This document shows, one piece after another, positions 50,562 through 64,000 of a stretch of 64,000 bases of DNA (within the stretch, counting starts at the first letter, position 1; the number at the start of each line of letters is the position of its first letter). A program made the position numbers and the translations under genes. The stretch covers positions 15,767,656 through 15,831,655 of the forward strand of contig NC_092025.1 of NCBI RefSeq assembly GCF_042242105.1. Direction: 5' to 3'. This DNA is from Pempheris klunzingeri. Its lineage: Eukaryota; Chordata; Actinopteri; Acropomatiformes; Pempheridae. The notes under the pieces were generated by a model. That model searched no databases and was not told the DNA's origin. It was given only the letters and a program-made list of their open reading frames with translations.

Positions 50562-53500
50562 TCACAGTTTCACACATGACGAGCAGCTGAGATGCTCCTT
50601 CGTGGCGTTAGTGTACCCAGACAGGACAATGGACCCGGGTTCCCGCTCTACCATCGGGCTCTCCTCGTTGTTCAGGATGTGCTCGACTAAGCAGCGCGCA
50701 GCCTCCTCGATGTTTGTGTTTTCCTGAGGAAAAAGAAGCCACGTGTAAAGAAACCATGTACTTTTTAGCCTTTTGTTGGTCTATGAATGACAACATCGGT
50801 CAGTTGGTCCAGACTGAAATATCTCAACAAGCATTTAATGGACAAGCATGGTCCCCTGGGGATGAACTCTACTGACTTTATAGCCAACCAGACTTTTGGT
50901 TGACATTTAAGCATGGTTGATTCAGTTGGATTGAAATTTGCTGCAGATATTCAAGGTTTCTTTAGGATACATTTTAATAAGTCAGTTAACTTTTATCTTG
51001 CAGCGTCATCAAGCCAAGACTTCAATTTATCCAGTACTTTCATTTGTGACCAAATACCTGATAAAAAAATAATGAGTTTGAGCTTAGTGCTAATTAGACC
51101 AAAACCTATACTTTTAATTTTGCAACAAAAAAACAATTTAAATGTTTATCTGTCACGCTGAAACGAAAGTGTAAAAGAAGAACAATTAGAGAGGAATCAT
51201 TAAGAGACTGTAGCACCAAAACCTCTGAGTGTACAGATGTGTGGTGTAATGTGGTTACATGACAGCCAGGTAGATACGGATGTGTTATCTGAAGTATACT
51301 AATGTCATCGTACACGATTTCTGGTTACTGAGGCTAAAAAAATGTGCTGCCTCTTGTAGTAATTAGCAGCCACGTCATCTAACGCAAAATACAGTGTGTC
51401 AAAAAGATTTAGACTATTTGACTATCTCTCTTGTTATTCTGGCATCGAACACTAAACTAATGAGAAGCCAGAATGTCATTAACCGTTAGAAACGCTACTG
51501 TTTCTGTCCTGACCTGTCTGACCTGTCTGCTGAGCCTTCACTGGCTACACTTCTGCTCACACTCACACTGCGGTGTGTAGCTCATCAGAGAGGCTCTGGA
51601 TGAGAGGAAAAGACAGAAGGCTAATTCACACCAGACTGCAGACATTCCTCTATTTGTCTCTTCGGAGCACAGTTAATAATGTTTTTAACTTATTGTGTTT
51701 GCACGGAAACAGTAACTTTTAAGGATGATTTCTTTTTACAGCAGGCTTTTGTTGTAATGTCATTACTATTAATTTACCCTGTTAAATATGTAGTTATTTT
51801 GATTGTATAAAAGATGTATAGAGCAGATGACAATGATTTTTTTTCCCTGCATTAAGTTTTTAGTCTTTCCCTCCAGCCAAGCCCCCTTAAAACACTCTTC
51901 CCATTTGGGGATTAATTAAAAAAAAAGCCCTCTAACCTTTTATATTATTGGCCCACATTTGCACAAAAATCACCAGTACATTAAATTATTTGTGGAAAAT
52001 GTTACTATCACCTCATTGTAATGCTAAACGGCTTGACATTTTCAAGCTGCAGTAATTTCCTCCAAAGTCACACATCCAGCCTCCCCTTTTGTACCTTTGC
52101 AGAGGTCTCGAACCAGCCGACGAAGCCGTTCTCCCTGCAGAAGGAGTCGAGTTTGGGCTGCTGGGAGGCCAGCTGGTCAGACTTGTTGGCCAAGAGTACA
52201 GCTGGGACTGGCCTCCCGTGATTCAGGGTCACCTTGGGGGAAAACAAACGCGGATTACATGGTGGTTGTGCAAACTGTAATATCATGTAACTTAAGTTTT
52301 AGGCTATTTAAAGCTTAAAGAATCTATCTTTAGCTATGTAAGATATGACAAATCTAAGCTTGAGAGAAAGATACAAATTGTCTGCACAAAGTGAAGGCGT
52401 CATGCTTGAAACTAAATCATACAATACGTTGATCGACCACTTCTGAAGTCTTTATGGCTGAACAGTTGACCTCTACGGCCAAAAAACTACACTCAGCAGT
52501 GAGAGTGAACCAAAACAGTAAAATTGCAGGCAGGACCGAGAGCCGAGGGAAGCACAGACACAGGTGATATTTAGTAGGTTCTTCACTACAAGTGACATCT
52601 CTCATATTGTCAATTTTTGAGTGACTCTGTTTCTGACAGTTTCTGTCCTAACTCTGATGTCGGGAAGGTGTTTAAGGTTTCAGATGCTTCTGACTGGCAC
52701 TTTGTTTGAAACACACTGGTGCCTTAAATGGAAAGGTCAGATTTGTTAAAGTGGGGTTGTATGAGGTATTTATCCATAGTTACTGTATTACTAACAGAAG
52801 ACACTTTCAGTCTGGTGGAGCAGGCAGTAGCAATGGCAGAGACTAGGCAGAAAAAACACACTTTAACCACCCAGAAAAGTCAATATCTGTTAAGTTGCCA
52901 CCATATTTAGTATATTTTCACTGCTTCACATTACCGTCAGACCGCCCTTTCTGACAGGAAACTCAATCTGTTCTCTCTTTTTCTTTGCTCACTCTAAAGC
53001 TACCAGACTCCTCTGAATAAAACTAAATAATTTTACCCTGCAGAATATGGAAGTGTGCTGTGCTACTGCCGCCTTGATTTCAACTGACCATTTAAAACAC
53101 AAAGTCACACAATAACACTAGTCGATAGAGGCGGCGGCAGATGAACACCTCCTGTGTTCTGTGAATTAAAATTCCTGTTTTTTCAATGAAGTCTGGTGGC
53201 GCTGAAACAAGTGAAGAGGAAAGCCTCAGTTTGCCAGCTGATAAGGGCCTTTTTTTAGTGGTTACAATACATTTTGCCGCTGTCCCTGTCCACAGCAGTA
53301 CGTCGCATAGCGTCCGCACCTGTATTACTGCGTGCTTCTCCAAACTGGGGGTGTGCTGACCGCCATCTACTGTAAGTATTACACTGACTTTGGATAAGTG
53401 CCTCATATTAACCCACCTGGAGTAATCCGAACTATCCCTTTAAGCAGTTACAACATGCTACCCTTTGCTTCTCAGTTGCATTACAGAACAATCACAGACA

Positions 53501-54170
53501 AGTTAGGTTGGAGAACATGGAGGTGCTGCAACTAAAGCCACTTTACATGAATTTTGGGCATCGCAGTTACAATTTTTCAGATAGAGCTGGTCTTTGTAGC
53601 TGTTTTTCCTGCCACTGTTGCCTGATACCTGATGTTTGCTCATGAGAGGATTCTTGAATCCTTTATTATGATTTCTTGAATCGTTGGGTCGCTTAATGAA
53701 AGAGTTTCTTCTAGACCTGCTCTTTATGGACAGCCTCTTGAGATTGATAAGATTGATAGATTGATTGACATGTGCCTCTAACAACTGGCAAAACCTTCCT
53801 TGTGTGGTTGTGGTGCATGTATAGTGTAAATGTTTAAACCTCTGAAAGAGACAGAATGACAAAGGGGACAGAAAGGCCTCAGTTCGTGCTTCCCTATTAA
53901 ACGCCTGACCTTGGAGTCCAGGTCGTCCTTCCACTTCAGCACGGCATCAAACGTGGACGCCCTGGTCACGTCAAACACCATCAGTGCTCCCACCGCCTCC
54001 CGGTAGTAGACACGAGTCATGTTCCCATACCGCTCCTGTCCTGGGACACACAGACAGTCATCAGACAGACACACACTGTGTTTATTTAAAGGCAATTTTG
54101 AGTCCGTAAAATTAAATCAACTCACAGCACGGTTTATTAGTGACAAACACAGGGAGTGGGAGGTTGTCTG

Positions 54171-54219
<49 letters not shown>

Positions 54220-55079
54220 ATGTGTGTGTGTTTATTCTACAGTAGCCGCCATCATGTGACTGATATTACCAGCATGAGATCACTTGAGTCACAGCCAGGC
54301 ACAAGATCCACATTCCTCAAGCAGGCTTCAAATGACAGGGAGGGACCCAGGCAGGCATCCAGTGGACAGAGACACACTCTCACTGGGGGCTCACATACCT
54401 CACTGCAAAAATCTCCATCTTATCAAGATATTATTGTTTATAAATGTTAAAAAAAAAACAAGCAAAGAAAGTGTCATATTCTCATGGAGTCTTCTTGTGA
54501 TTTGAAAGCAGCTGTTTGCTTTGGAAATCAATAAGAAAACACTTTAAGGACCCAATAATTGCTTGATAAGTTGGAGATATTATGTTGCTTTTTTTTTTTT
54601 TTTTTTTTAACCATGTTTAAATATTTGACTGTCCTAAAACTGCCCTCAGGTTTACTATAAAAGCTTATTTCCAGAGGCAGCTTTAAGTTTTTAGGTTTTC
54701 AGAGCTGCTGAAGGTGAAACAAAAGGTTTTTGTTCCCAAAGATCCCAAAACACACACACTTTTGCTCCTCTGAATAAATCCCAGTCCTGATCTACTTGCA
54801 GAGTTTTATAGTTTTAACAACCACCTGATGCGTTTTAAGCCTGTAAAACAGGACGGACAACATGGGGTCGTTAAAGTTGGACAGACCTGCTATGTCCCAC
54901 AGCTGGAGCCGGATCACAGTGTCACTGTCCCACTGCAGCACCTTCAGGGCGAAGTCCACCCCGATGGTGGCCCGGTAGTGCTGGGAGAAGATCTGATGGA
55001 CGTACCGCTTGATGATGGATGTTTTTCCGACTCCCAAGTCCCCGATGACCAGGACTTTGAATAACAGCTCCTGCTGCAT
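50562..55079 (-). CDS. rab38: Rab38 small GTPase (4 coding exons, 207 aa)
   Basis: Rab32/38-subfamily GTPase that directs cargo such as melanogenic enzymes to melanosomes and other lysosome-related organelles. Minus-strand exons: 55079-54887, 54040-53910, 52232-52095, 50723-50562; 624 nt in frame. P-loop GDLGVGKTS (residues 13-21); switch [22 protein letters not shown] has the WDIAGQ signature of the Rab32/38 subfamily; NKSD (124-127) and ETSAK (150-154) complete the nucleotide site. The C-terminus has CSSC and ends CVKL, where human RAB38 ends CAKS, so geranylgeranylation is expected. The short N-terminus argues for Rab38 over Rab32, which has a longer one. An in-frame upstream ATG at 55166 exists but is unlikely to be used. 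Which fish paralogue this is cannot be decided. Confidence 0.92.
50795..51080. repeat. Dispersed repeat copy in rab38 intron 3
   Basis: Third copy of the family at 31790-32350 and 41025-41280, sharing 'actgaaatatctcaaca' and later 'caatttatccagtactttc'-type text. It sits 70 bases upstream of the last rab38 exon. Confidence 0.65.
54180..54218. repeat. GT microsatellite
   Basis: About 19 GT units in rab38 intron 1, 140 bases before the exon 2 acceptor on the minus strand. Confidence 0.95.
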
Positions 55080-55500
55080 GGCTGCAGCTCTGCAGGGATG
55101 AAAAAAAATACTCCTCAGTAGGATTATGGAAACTTTGTGAAGGATGCTGGTGCAAAGGTATCGCAAAAAAACAACAGCTGTCGTGAAGTTTTTGACTGAA
55201 GAAAAATGCTATTAGTTGGTCATTTTCTTCAATGCACTGAGAAAAAACGTTATTGCATTGAAGCGGTCAAGTTGGTCTGTGGTCTGAGCGGTCCTCCCGA
55301 TCAGTCACATATAACAGTCTGAACCCCTTTACGAAGTTGGGTTTAGGTTGGATATTGGACAGACGCTCCGGACCCAGCCTCCTCCCACTGTTGCCCCCCG
55401 GTTTGGCAGCAGGAAGTCGGTCAACTCGCCTCCAGAACCTCGGGCTGGACTGCTGGAGGTTGACCAAGGGACAATCAATAAATTAGTGTTTTAATGAATT
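55080..55500 (-). promoter_or_regulatory. rab38: rab38 upstream region
   Basis: Ten bases before the ATG, the minus strand reads CATCCCTGCAG, a possible acceptor for a 5' UTR intron. CpG content rises at about 55330-55450 (CTCCGGACCC, GGTCAACTCGCC). No core element could be assigned. Confidence 0.3.
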
Positions 55501-56070
55501 CAAACACATTAGTGAAAGGAATGATGAAATATTATACTAAATTGATTTCATGTTGGTTGGCACACTTGTTTTGATTACTTCTGTGCACATTTTGTTTATT
55601 TTACATAATATTTTAATTGAAATACTGATTGCTTATATGCATTTATTCATTATTTATTTATATTAAATTATACTTTTTGTCTAAAAAGTGATAATGATCA
55701 CTAATATTCAATGATTTATTCATTTAATATAGATATTTTAATTATAAAAATTTTGTGCACCACCTCACATTACATGAATGTTAATGGAAGAATATGAATT
55801 TTCCATAAAAGATTTCTTTAAAAAGTACTAAAACCCAGTATGAGGAGGTGTGGCCTGTGTCACTTGTGTAGTGATCATTTCTGTTTCTGATTTGGTGTCA
55901 ATTGGTCACATTACAAGAAAACTATTGGAAAAAAATGTTTTAAAAAATTAAACATTTTCTCCTAAAATATTCATGTAAAATTGATTACGCAATAGCAATC
56001 GAAGTAAGTGTGCTACATGAAATCAATTTAGTATAATTTTCCCATGATCATTTTCACTAATGTTGTAAAG
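55501..56070. mobile_element. AT-rich element with about 90-bp terminal inverted repeats
   Basis: The left arm (55501-55590) and the right arm (about 55978-56070, reverse complement) share 'cattagtgaaa', 'ttatactaaattgatttcat', 'gcacactt' and 'gatta' in the same order. The roughly 390 bases between are AT-rich with no long ORF. The structure fits a nonautonomous DNA element; exact ends and target duplication are not clear. Confidence 0.7.
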
Positions 56071-56194
56071 GCAGCATGAAGGCACGTCTGTCAAATTTCC
56101 AACTTAAAGCCAACTTCATCCTGGTCAGTGCAGCTGTCAATAGCTGGTGGTGCATTCAGGTGCTACTTGTAAAAACTATCGTCAAAATATTTCT

Positions 56195-56305
56195 CTCAGG
56201 AATGTGGTGGAGTAGCTGTATAAAGTTGCACAAAATAATCAATTAAAGTGCAAGTACATCAAAATTGTACTTAATTACAGCATTTCTATGTTCCCACCAT
56301 AGATG
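56195..56305. repeat. Fragment of the 62328-63005 repeat family, opposite orientation
   Basis: Words such as 'gtggtggagtagctgtataa' and 'caaaattgtacttaattaca' belong to the same fish element whose fuller copy is at 62328-63005. Confidence 0.55.
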
Positions 56306-56918
56306 GATCCTATAAATATTTCATACATGGTGACTTTTAGCCATTTATCACCAGCCTATCTCAACATCACGTCTAGAAATCCATAAAACGTGCAGCGTAG
56401 GTGTGGTTATTTATGATGAGTACCATGTGTAGTGTATTGTTATATTTGAAATATGAAGCCTAATATTCAAATAGATTAAAATTACATTTCAGATGTACGA
56501 TTAACTGTTTAATTTATTGATATTTTATATTTCTTTTATTTTTTGTTTTATTCCTAGTTTTTGTTCATTCATTCAGTGTCTCTCCTAGAGGCGGGGCATA
56601 GGACATTGATGTTGGTCACTGTCGTACTTCCTTCGTTGTAGTTTAGCATTTAAAAAAAACAACCTGGTTGCTACTGTGACTAGCCTGCATGTTGCTCTGT
56701 TAGTTTTTTAAATACAAAATAAGGATCCAAATAAAGATATTAACAAAACAAAATGAACATTGTGGAAGGATAAATTAGAGTAAATGAAGTAAGTGAATTA
56801 GAGTAATTACAGTATTTTGTTCCCACGGCCCGTGAAGGCATCAGCAAGCACCCTGAGGATTGATGCTGCGCTGCTGTGAGCGCAGTTACGGTAATGGTGC
56901 TGATGAGGGCGAGGAGGA

Positions 56919-56921
<3 letters not shown>

Positions 56922-56968
<47 letters not shown>
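56922..56968. repeat. GT microsatellite in the rab38/rab39b divergent spacer
   Basis: About 23 GT units immediately after a CpG-containing stretch upstream of rab39b. Confidence 0.95.
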
Positions 56969-60218
<3,250 letters not shown>

Positions 60219-61093
60219 TTCACCCGGCTGCTGCAGCGCGTGAGGGCGATGGGTGGTCATTCTTCAGTGGACTCCGTCTGCAGGAGGTCTCTCTTGCCTT
60301 GGCTGCACTCAGGCCAGTTGTTTTTCCCTTCTTCTACATATGAGACGCTGTTTTATCTTCCGGATGCCTGTTTACGGCTCCAGAAGTAAGACGCTCTGAT
60401 GATCCGAACAGGCGTCGAAGCACAGGAAGCACCCCAACCCTCTCACTGTTCTGTGTGCATGTGTGTGTGACTGTAGTAATCCTGCTGTCTTTGCAGCTCC
60501 CACCAACACTTCAGCTTTACCGCACTTTTGGCCTTTCCTGATGTGTACAGCTATACTCCAGTGGCCAAGACTGTCGGTGTAGTGTGTTTCAGTGATGCCA
60601 AGACTGATCCACGCCTCTTCGTTTTTTCATGCATAAAACTCAGAACACATTGGACCGTGTACAGACTAAATCCAGTGAGAGTTGAGACAGAAGGAGATCT
60701 TCACTGATTGTGCTGCACTGCGAATCCAAGTGGCTTAACACAAAAAGGGAGTGGAGGATAATGAAAGTGAACTCAAATTGAACCAAAGTTGAGGCGCTGA
60801 CTCTGCCGCGTTTGTTTGTCTGACTGCGTTTTGCTGCAGAGAGAGTTTGCACTGTGAAAACGCTCAATGGTACATTTGGTGTTTGCCGAAAGGAAAAGTT
60901 ACTGTAGCTGCAAATCGATAGCCATTCTAACTTGATCATAGCAAGGATCTTTTCTTCTTTAATCAGTATGGTAAGTACCCAGTTCATGTTTACTGCTCTG
61001 TGTTGGTATACTGGTGAGAAGTTAACCTTACAGCCTTTTGTATGGAACCCCAAAGAGTTCAGTTTTGAACAGATAAAGACATTTTGAAATAAA
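60219..61093 (+). terminator. rab39b: rab39b 3' UTR with candidate poly(A) signal
   Basis: AATAAA at 61088-61093 is followed by another near 61105, about 870 bases after the stop codon. No coding content between; the minus-strand frame over 60640-61155 has no family resemblance. Confidence 0.5.
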
Positions 61094-61109
61094 TAATCAT
61101 ATGAATAAA

Positions 61110-62327
61110 TTGCGTAAAATATAATGAAGACGCAACAATTCTCCTTAAATCTCAAGTTATTATCGTGAGATGTTATTTTATCGTTCTTATTATTTGATAT
61201 TTTATTTCAAAGTGCCCTTTTTCAAACATCAAACTTCTTAATGGCATTTTTCGCAATGACGGATAATTTCATGTAACATTTGTGTCCTCGTGTCACTTTT
61301 CACAACAGTGATGAGGTCATCAGTCCCTCACCTGTGAGCCAGTCACACGTCCTGCTCCTTAAGAGCGTCTGTCAGCTCGAGCAACAACATCAAATTTAAC
61401 TGAATCAGCATCTTCAGCTGCTGCTGAAAAATGAAATAAAAAAAAAATGGAATTAAATGCAACATTATGTCCAGTGATTTTTTAAAAATAAAATGACATA
61501 AAGTAAAACTAGTTGAGAAAAAAGGCACAAAATAAAAAATATGAAACCCTTGAGAATGAATTTATTCAATATTGATCCCTTTGGGCTTCCATACTTTTGG
61601 AAACTGATTTTATGAGTTTGACTGTGGAGGGCGCTCCTAAACATTACGTGACAACCTTCAGGTCATAATCTCCTCTCAAACGTATGCCTACAATCCATTT
61701 ATAGATTCAGTCATATCCGTGTTTGTAATCAATGCATGCCTCCATTTAAACTCAAATTTTCCAAAGAAAAAAATGATTTTTATTTTTGATATAATGTAAA
61801 TAGTCATTCCACTTAGTACCAGGAATCTCATCAGAAAGAGGAGAATGAATTAATTCATGAAGTGTCTGGTTTATTTACTTGGGAGTGTGACAATGCATCT
61901 GGCACTATGACAAAAATGTATGTGAAACACTGAAAGTGAACACATTAGGATGATGTGAATCTCACTACAGTTATGTGAGTGTCTCTTTCGAGTGCCTTTT
62001 GGAGGAAAGAAGCCTAAACACGCGCCATCAACTTCCTGTTTGCAGATACAGCGGTGTGTGTTATTTATCCCGTGATTATTAAAATCTAAACTGCAAAGTG
62101 GAGGGAAACACGCTGGCATCAAATCACACGACCTGTAAATAATTTATTAGAAAACCAAACCCTGACAAAGTTGACTGTTCGATGTTGTTGTGACTCTGGG
62201 GTTATTATAGCACAAGTGTCATCGATAATAAATACCTGGACACATTAATAAAGAGTTTCCTTGTGCAAAGACTGGAGGGATGCTGCTCTTTGTGCCATAA
62301 AACTGTCAGACTCTTGGGTCTAAGAGG
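61110..62327. other. Intergenic sequence downstream of rab39b
   Basis: AT-rich, with no gene or RNA recognised on either strand. Confidence 0.5.
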
Positions 62328-63005
62328 CAGTGATGGATCAAACCTACAGTACTGACAGGCTGGTTGTAATGCTGCGTGTAACCAGTGGGGGGCAGCATTA
62401 CTGTGTGCAGAAGGGAGGAGAGGCGGGAAAAGCTATTGCAACACCTTTTTGTATTTAGTACATTCACTCAAATCCTGTATTTAAGAGCAAATTTGAGGAA
62501 CTTTTACTTTGCTTGAGCATTTTCTTGTCATGTCACTTTATATTTCTACCAGTGGGAAATGTCTTATTAGATAATCTTAGTTATTTACTTGCATACAAAA
62601 CATTTGAACAGCTTGTAAAAATATGATGCTTTGTTAGGAAATCAACTACTGACAGTACATACAGGTTGATAGGATTAGTCCAGGAGCTGATGAAATTGAA
62701 TTAATTGGAAACTACTTCGATAATCATAAAATAATTTGTCGTGCAAAAACATTTTATGGGTTTGCTGAGTTTCCTTTGAATTATTTAGATTCATTTTTTG
62801 ATCATTTTAAAGAATATTCTGCACTGAGTACTTTTGCTTTTATTACTTAAGTATATTCCTGATTATATTCACACACTTTTACTAATGTCACTTTTCAATG
62901 CAGGATTTTTACTTGTAATGGGGTCTTTTCACAGTGTGCGTGCTATTAGTGCTTTTTACATTTTTTTTTTTTTAGTAAAGGATCTGGACACTGCCTCCAT
63001 CACTG
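62328..63005. mobile_element. Nonautonomous DNA element with CAGTGATGGA termini (678 bp)
   Basis: Starts CAGTGATGGA at 62328 and ends TCCATCACTG at 63005, a perfect 10-base terminal inverted repeat. The inner text (for example 'gcaggatttttacttgtaat' and 'agtaaaggatctg') is that of a well-known percomorph repeat. No transposase. A clear target duplication was not found. Confidence 0.75.
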
Positions 63006-63024
63006 GTGTTTAGGTGTTCAAATT

Positions 63025-63160
63025 TTGGCCTGTTCCTACTAAAAACCCATAAATAAAACATTTTAAAATGAAAATCTAAAACCATCAATATTGGCAGCAC
63101 GAATAGAGACGTGATAAAAATGTATTGTATAGAAAATAAGTGTGACAATTTATAGTTTTT
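63025..63160. repeat. Short repeat, copy 1
   Basis: Aligns by eye with 63781-63910: both run ggcctgtt, tac(t/c)aaaa, aaatctaaa(a/g)cca, agcac/agcat, then ataa-(g/a)tgtgacaa. About 130 bases each, same orientation, 756 bases apart. Confidence 0.6.
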
Positions 63161-63780
63161 CCTAAATTGCGTTTGCTCAATTGTCAAATGAAAATCATAG
63201 TTTTCATTTCTTCTTGTTTCACCCAGTGATGTGTTGGCTTCGACCAAAGTGGATTACTCAGCTTTTCTAATGCTTTGTGTTACTGTCAAGAGAAGGTGTT
63301 CATCATCAGTTTTCAGTGCAACTCATCCACGTTGTCAAAATTTGTTCACCAGCCCCACTCCCCGGATATCATCTCTCAATCACATTTACAGCAGTGAGTA
63401 TTTTCATAGGTACCTCAGTCACAGACATTAGAGAGCAACAAAAGGCCACTAATTCATGAGGGAAAGTATCATCGTGATTGAAAGGTCACTTTCTCAGAGG
63501 AAGAGGTGGACAAGATGGATGGCCAGTGTGGTTTTTACTATACTTTTATTTTTCCTTTACTGTTGTGTATAAGATCCTTTCTGTGAATCAGGATGAAGAA
63601 CAGCAAGTCTCAATGAGAAATGGTATAAAGAAAGAGAAAGTCCTCAGGCTGTCTTGACTTGATACAGGCAGAGACTCAAGAGTTATTTACACTTGACAAA
63701 CAAACCAAATTAAGTTTTTCAGAAAGTGGCTCTTAGCAAGTGATAAAAACTAACACAGTTTGTATTAATGGTGTAAAAAG

Positions 63781-63910
63781 TTGGCCTGTTTGTACCAAAA
63801 AAAAAAACATGTTTGAACAAAATCTAAAGCCACTAATAGTAACAGCATAAACGGGGGATGCAGATGAATGTGTATAGACATAAATGTGACAAATTGCTGT
63901 AGGTCTATTT
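63781..63910. repeat. Short repeat, copy 2
   Basis: Partner of 63025-63160. The two copies have diverged by substitutions and small indels. Family unknown. Confidence 0.6.
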
Positions 63911-64000
63911 CAGCAGGATTTATGTCAGAGGTTGTAAAGTTAGTAAAACAGCCCACGGGTAGAGTCGTAGCGTAATCGGCATCGTCAAGTGAGTCACTTT

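Noticed and set aside
55080-55166. 29-residue N-terminal extension of rab38 from the ATG at 55166
   Set aside because: The extension is hydrophobic, unlike Rab38 N-termini, and a splice-acceptor-like CCCTGCAG lies between it and the normal start.
61370-61440. Possible small RNA hairpin near the CAGCTGCTGCTG stretch
   Set aside because: No stable fold-back could be drawn by eye over 60 bases.

Overview
The window is vertebrate nuclear DNA, almost certainly from a spiny-rayed (percomorph) teleost fish. Genes are split into many short exons with GT-AG introns. CA/GT microsatellites are abundant, and several dispersed repeat families typical of percomorph genomes are present. No bacterial-type operon, CRISPR array, rRNA or convincing tRNA was seen. 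Gene models were built by hand: exons were joined so that reading frames and splice phases close exactly, and identities rest on recalled family sequences.

Layout. (1) 1-6757 (+): the 3' seventeen exons of dpp3, the zinc dipeptidyl peptidase III, including both catalytic motifs. (2) 8156-11255 (-): a RIN1-like gene, convergent with dpp3. It has the SH2 domain and proline-rich region, but it stops before any VPS9 or RA domain, and no such domain is visible in the 1.4 kb before dpp3. (3) 12.5-16.96 kb (+): rbm14, with two RRMs and a Tyr/Ser/Gly low-complexity tail, reading away from the RIN1-like gene from an ETS/CRE-type promoter; its 3' flank runs to about 20.8 kb. (4) 22.5-45.3 kb (-): picalm, the clathrin assembly protein, with 19 coding exons, a long 3' UTR, a 6.4 kb first intron and an unusual triplet-repeat 5' leader. 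(5) 50.6-55.1 kb (-): rab38, a Rab of lysosome-related organelles. (6) 58.2-60.2 kb (+): a rab39b-like gene, head to head with rab38. The rest, to 64 kb, is 3' flank and repeats.

Functional theme. Four of the six genes (RIN1-like, picalm, rab38, rab39b) act in endocytosis or Rab-dependent membrane traffic. They are separate transcription units, so this is synteny and not an operon. In human, DPP3, RIN1 and RBM14 lie at 11q13, and PICALM and RAB38 at 11q14; the sixth gene looks like RAB39B (human Xq28) by sequence.

The points most worth following are the RIN1-like protein without a GEF domain, the overlapping upstream ORF and triplet tracts at the picalm start, picalm exons next to CA repeats, a short weak-site intron in rbm14 whose retention would remove the low-complexity tail, an extra intron in rab39b, and several inverted-repeat elements that carry no coding capacity.
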